In this document: one piece after another, positions 60,725 through 64,000 of the stretch
How the letters are laid out: each line of letters opens with the position of its first letter
Numbering within the stretch: the stretch's first letter is position 1
DNA from: Stramentimicrobium sp964433555
GTDB taxonomy: Bacteria > Atribacterota > Phoenicimicrobiia > Phoenicimicrobiales > Stramentimicrobiaceae
Direction: 5' to 3'
Assembly (NCBI GenBank): GCA_964433555.1
Contig: CAYSRG010000009.1
Coordinates: 1 to 64,000, forward strand
Length of the DNA stretch: 64,000 nt
Position numbers and translations under genes: made by a program
The notes under the pieces: generated by a model
Told to the model about the DNA's origin: nothing
Databases searched by the model: none
What the model saw: the letters and a program-made list of their open reading frames with translations, nothing else

Positions 60725-61803
60725 TTATTTTTGCTTTTTTAAGTATATTATAAAGCTGATGACTATAAAAATTGTCAATATAATAATCCCTTTCTGATAT
60801 TTATGTTCGAAGTATATTTCGGATGGACCAATTTCCGGTAAAAGGGTAGGATCCAGGAGAAGGCGATTTTTAAAAGCTAAGTCTCGAACATTTAAGAGAT
60901 GAACTACAAGAATCCCTGCAGCTAAAAATTCAAGTATTAATCCTCTTTCTGCAAGAGCAGGAATTTCCAGACCTCCCAGCACTAGGGCATTAAGAAAAAC
61001 AATAGAGGCAACGCTACCTCCAAAATTGGCAAAGGCTCCTCCAATATTGACAAATAATTCAATCACCTTCCCTTCTGCTTCTTCCTGATAAATTATTAAC
61101 CTTTCTTGAGTATTGCCTATTAAACTACCGGTGTTAATAAATGTAATATTTGATTGCTCAGCAATGTCCTCAAGAATTTTCTTAGAATCCTGGAAAAACA
61201 TCCCTTCTGCCTGATCTTGATTATCTCCCATTGAAACTGCTGCCAGTTTATAATTGATAATGTTTCTCTGATTTAAAATCTACAGTATATCAATAAAAGT
61301 AAAATCAGGAATAGTGGCTCCATACTCAGAAGCTCCTATAGCATAGATGGAGATGGGAGTACTATCCATAACCTTGCATGGCGTAAAAGTAGCCAGGATT
61401 AGGGCAGAAAATGAGTACAGGAACCAACAGCTATGATATCACTGGATTTTAAGCCATCCTGCTGAAAATAATTCACCATTAAGGCAGCAAAATCAGGATT
61501 GGTAGAAGTCCTTTTGGCGCTTAGATTACCCAGAGTGGTGGTCAATCGGATATATTCTTCACAAATTAATCTGGTTCTGTTGGGATCTAATTGATTATTG
61601 ATAGGTATTCCTCGCGCTTCTCTTTCTTCTCGGATAGCCTCTAAAGATTATGACATAATTTTTGCTGCCTGATATTGTAATTGACAATAAGGAGTCGTTG
61701 TCTTTACTTTAGAACTTTCAGTTAAAACCAATCCTGTAACAACAATAATAAAAATAAATATCAAATATTTTATAGATACCTTACATTTAATCCAATTTCT
61801 CAT
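60725..61803 (-). pseudogene. Broken poly-gamma-glutamate system gene
   Basis: Read in pieces, the frame from ATG 61803 gives a membrane start (VSIKYLIFIFIIVVTG), then TPYCQLQYQAAKIM, stop TAA (61648-61650), SLEAIREEREARGIPINNQL, KRTSTNPDFAALMVNYF, a frameshift near 61400-61425, SALILATFTPCKVM, ASEYGATIPDFTFIDIL, stop TAG (61280-61282), and finally the open frame with KLAAVSMGDNQDQAEGMFF, ELFVNIGGAFANFGGS and a C-terminal membrane helix. This order matches the poly-gamma-glutamate system protein family of about 350-390 residues. At least three lesions exist, so it is a decayed gene. The last 168 codons remain open but are unlikely to make the full protein. No synthase genes are nearby. Confidence 0.8.
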
Positions 61804-62067
61804 TTTATATTTACTTCTTAATAATTATTTTTAATATTTTATAAATACCATCTTATATTAAATATTTTGCTCATAATTATTTTGGTCTATTTTAGAATAT
61901 TACAAAAGACAAATTTAGGACCAATTCTGATAGGATAACTCTTTTTATGACTTCTGAAAGGCTTCTAAAACTGAAGATTCTTTGCATTCATTGCTCTGGC
62001 TACTTGTAAAACGGTAAATCTCTTAGGAGGGGATTTCAACTACAACTGTTACCATGATAAATTTAAT
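61804..62067. other. Intergenic gap
   Basis: AT-rich DNA between the decayed gene and the dehydratase activator. No gene, repeat or clear terminator was recognised. Confidence 0.5.
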
Positions 62068-62841
62068 TTATTTTGCTAAATCATGGGCAATAAGAGCAGC
62101 GCCTATGGCTCCTACTATTTGAGGTTCAGGAGGTAGATACAATTTTTTCTTTATTTTCTTTTTAAAGCTTAGTATTATTCCTTTATTTTTAGCTACCCCA
62201 CCGGTTAAGGCTATAACATCAGTAACAGGTAAGCGAACTACCATAGAATATATGCGATTGGTAATTGACTCATGCAATCCGTGAATAATATCTTCTTTTC
62301 GATAACCATCCGCAATCAGTGATATTACCTCAGATTCTGCAAATACGGTACACATAGAACTAATATGTACTTTCTTTTTTGATTGTAAAGAAAGTTCACC
62401 TAAGTCTTCCAGCGCTACTTCTAAAGCTTGAGCCATTACTTCCAGAAATCTTCCAGTCCCTGCTGCACATTTATCATTCATCATAAAGTCAATAACCTGT
62501 CCACTCTCAGAAATAGAGATAACTTTGCTATCTTGACCACCTATATCAATTATAGTGCGTACAGCTGGATTGAGCCAGTGAGCTCCTTTGGCGTGGCAGG
62601 TAATTTCTGTTACACACTTATGGGCGAATGGTATATTTATTCTGCCATAACCAGTTGCCACAATAGAAGTTACCTCTTTTCTTTTATAACCGGAATTCTG
62701 TAATACCTGTTCAAAGCATTCTCTGGCATTCTGATTTATTCCCACTCTACTTTTAATAACAACATAGCTTTCAATTTTCTGCTCATTCATCAACACTACT
62801 TTGGTAGTTATAGCACCGATATCTATACCAGCTACGACCAT
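62068..62841 (-). CDS. 2-hydroxyacyl-CoA dehydratase activator (BadF/HgdC family)
   Basis: The 257-residue ATPase has the ASKHA fold: VAGIDIGAITTKVVLMNE, IDIGGQDSKVISISESG, and VIALTGGVAKNKGIILS. The two cluster-ligand cysteines of HgdC-type activators are present in NDKCAAGTGRFLEV and HISSMCTVFAESEVISL. As a homodimer holding one [4Fe-4S] cluster it would deliver a single electron, driven by ATP, to the dehydratase. The dehydratase subunit gene is 53 bases upstream, so the two form a functional pair. The hydroxyacyl-CoA substrate cannot be told. Confidence 0.92.
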   Translation of the reverse strand: MVVAGIDIGAITTKVVLMNEQKIESYVVIKSRVGINQNARECFEQVLQNSGYKRKEVTSIVATGYGRINIPFAHKCVTEITCHAKGAHWLNPAVRTIIDIGGQDSKVISISESGQVIDFMMNDKCAAGTGRFLEVMAQALEVALEDLGELSLQSKKKVHISSMCTVFAESEVISLIADGYRKEDIIHGLHESITNRIYSMVVRLPVTDVIALTGGVAKNKGIILSFKKKIKKKLYLPPEPQIVGAIGAALIAHDLAK

Positions 62842-62894
62842 GGTATCTCCTTTTTTCTATAATTGTATAATTAAGAATCTTAATTCTCAAGGCT

Positions 62895-64000
62895 TTATCT
62901 ATTTTGACTGAGGATTTCAAAAAAGGCTTCTAATCTTGTTCTGATTTGTCCTTCTGAGTAATTGCGCTTATCTATGCCATCTCCGTCCAGAATAAGCATA
63001 GGAATTCCCTTTGCTTTTAAATAATCTTTTATCATGGAAGCTCCCCCACAACTCTGGCGACATCCCCTTTGATTAAAATGAATTACTCCATCAATTTTAT
63101 ATTTCTTAATCAGATTTTCAATAGATGAAATGCGACGACTTAAAGTTCCTGCGCCTGGATTGGCTAATATCTTGTCTGCTAAACCTGAAAAGAGTTGAGT
63201 AAGGTCATATTCTAACCAAAATACCTGGCTTATTTCTTCAAAAGCAATCACAGCCTTATAATCTAACATAATCTGCCAGATGATATTTGGATAGTAAGGT
63301 CTTAACTGGTGTAACCATAAAATTCGAATACGCTCCTTCTCAACAACGCCTATACCCTGAATTGCATTATTTTTTACTTCTTGGGCTAGTAATTCATAAA
63401 ATTTCAATCCATCTCTTGAACCCAAAGAAGCAAAATACATATATAACGGATAAGCAAGCGCATTCCAACCAGATAATGGAGCAGGAACCTTTTCCCTTAT
63501 CTGGTTAATTTTTTTAATAAGCAATGTGCTTTGATTAGCTAATTCCAGAGTTTTTCTAAGTTTAATCGGGGAAAACTGTTCATTAGTTCTTTTACTTATC
63601 CATTGAACTAATTTTTTTAATTCATTGATTAAATATTTTCGAGAACCTTGATTCCTTTCATATGGTGGATCAATCAAATAGTAATCACAACCATAATATC
63701 TGCTAACATTTTGAAAGAATTTTACCGAACCATCGCATAACAATGAAGTAGAAATTACCATATCTGGTCTGGGAAGACAATTTTTCAAATACATCCCACT
63801 GGCAACCCGGTAAAAAGAACATAAATCCAGCGAATAAAAATTAGATTCAGCTGTCTCTATAAAATAACCTGCCAGATTAAGAGCAGCCACTGAAGCAGAA
63901 ATCATTTCCGGATATAGGGGAATAAGATCCAGAGCATAAAGTAATTCGGAAGGAGTAAATATACTAGCCCATACTACCGGTTTCTTTTTCTGATAAGCTA
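62895..64000 (-). CDS. 2-hydroxyacyl-CoA dehydratase subunit (partial, 5' end outside window)
   Basis: The frame is open to the right edge; upstream of the first visible ATG (63905) it reads KKPVVWASIFTPSELLYALD and LIPLYPEM, as in HgdB-type proteins, so the true start lies outside. The rest contains FYRVASGMYLKNCLP, MVISTSLLCDGSVKFFQNVS, and HFNQRGCRQSCGGASMIKDY with cysteines for a cluster, then MLILDGDGIDKRNYSEGQIR. It would be a subunit of an oxygen-sensitive dehydratase of amino acid fermentation, or a related benzoyl-CoA/unknown reductase family member. The activator follows it. Confidence 0.88.
   Translation of the reverse strand, partial: AYQKKKPVVWASIFTPSELLYALDLIPLYPEMISASVAALNLAGYFIETAESNFYSLDLCSFYRVASGMYLKNCLPRPDMVISTSLLCDGSVKFFQNVSRYYGCDYYLIDPPYERNQGSRKYLINELKKLVQWISKRTNEQFSPIKLRKTLELANQSTLLIKKINQIREKVPAPLSGWNALAYPLYMYFASLGSRDGLKFYELLAQEVKNNAIQGIGVVEKERIRILWLHQLRPYYPNIIWQIMLDYKAVIAFEEISQVFWLEYDLTQLFSGLADKILANPGAGTLSRRISSIENLIKKYKIDGVIHFNQRGCRQSCGGASMIKDYLKAKGIPMLILDGDGIDKRNYSEGQIRTRLEAFFEILSQNR

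Noticed and set aside
60725..61231. Stand-alone 168-residue membrane protein gene
   Set aside because: It is the last piece of the broken gene 60725-61803; the first ATG lies inside the conserved domain and has no ribosome site of note.
61281..61650. Recoding (selenocysteine or read-through) to explain stops in the poly-gamma-glutamate gene
   Set aside because: The stops are TAA and TAG, not TGA, and there is also a frameshift. Decay is simpler.
1..64000. CRISPR arrays, rRNA or tRNA genes, and transposase genes
   Set aside because: None was recognised by eye on either strand. A tRNA or CRISPR scan could still find something that visual reading missed.

Overview
The window is AT-rich chromosomal DNA from an anaerobic bacterium. 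Two strongly Na+-linked transporter genes, a 2-hydroxyacyl-CoA dehydratase system, type III pantothenate kinase, FmdB zinc ribbons, an AlaX editing protein and the low G+C content would fit a Firmicutes-like or Atribacterota-type lineage. That assignment is inference from gene content; there is no rRNA or other marker here to settle it. Most genes are on the minus strand. No rRNA, tRNA or CRISPR array was seen.

Region 1 (1-3285) is accessory. It has a RidA gene cut by the window edge, DUF3795 and GNAT genes lying between two copies of a 45-base repeat, and a CPBP protease gene whose 3' end is built from a REP-like repeat. A second REP copy abuts a micro-ORF.

Region 2 (3286-14574) is a defence island. 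It contains an OAS/CD-NTase-like nucleotidyltransferase, an unknown protein and a membrane-anchored Rossmann-like protein; a 3' remnant of a type I hsdM; and a type III restriction-modification operon (mod, a Rad50/RloC-like ATPase, res). The mod gene carries an in-frame DUF559 nuclease cassette bounded by inverted repeats.

Region 3 (15208-28908) is core metabolism and envelope: FmdB, hot-dog thioesterase, a folate-type ECF S component, M19 dipeptidase, guaB, coaX, an NtrC-type response regulator with its kinase, and htrA. The htrA gene has a consensus sigma-54 promoter and an upstream palindrome, suggesting that the adjacent two-component system controls it. Then come DUF2148, a PP-loop enzyme, a split DsbD-like pair (thioredoxin-like plus CcdA) and acylphosphatase.

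Region 4 (29240-38642) has an NSS-family Na+ symporter, an M48 protease, AlaX, and an ABC transporter operon of the TrpXYZ type. Upstream of that operon is a leader peptide with seven consecutive tyrosine codons, followed by a pairing segment able to compete with a terminator: a classical attenuator pointing to tyrosine as the regulator and probably the substrate. tatD appears to start at a non-canonical AUA or AUU codon.

Region 5 (38148-48483) has flavodoxin, IMPACT-family, PH-like and nicotinamidase genes and a tightly coupled three-gene operon: a 1658-residue HD + helical-repeat + NadD-like + GNAT-like + phosphoribosyltransferase fusion, an LDH/MDH-like protein and an FMN-reductase-like protein. 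This looks like an undescribed nucleotide/NAD-related system.

Region 6 (48619-64000) has the NAD(P)HX repair enzyme, two secreted proteins, pepF, an inositol-phosphatase-family gene, a beta-CASP nuclease, an aminotransferase, an SSS symporter with a 60-residue partner, a phosphoglycerate-mutase-like phosphatase, a multiply broken poly-gamma-glutamate system gene, and a 2-hydroxyacyl-CoA dehydratase activator with the start of its dehydratase subunit cut by the window edge.
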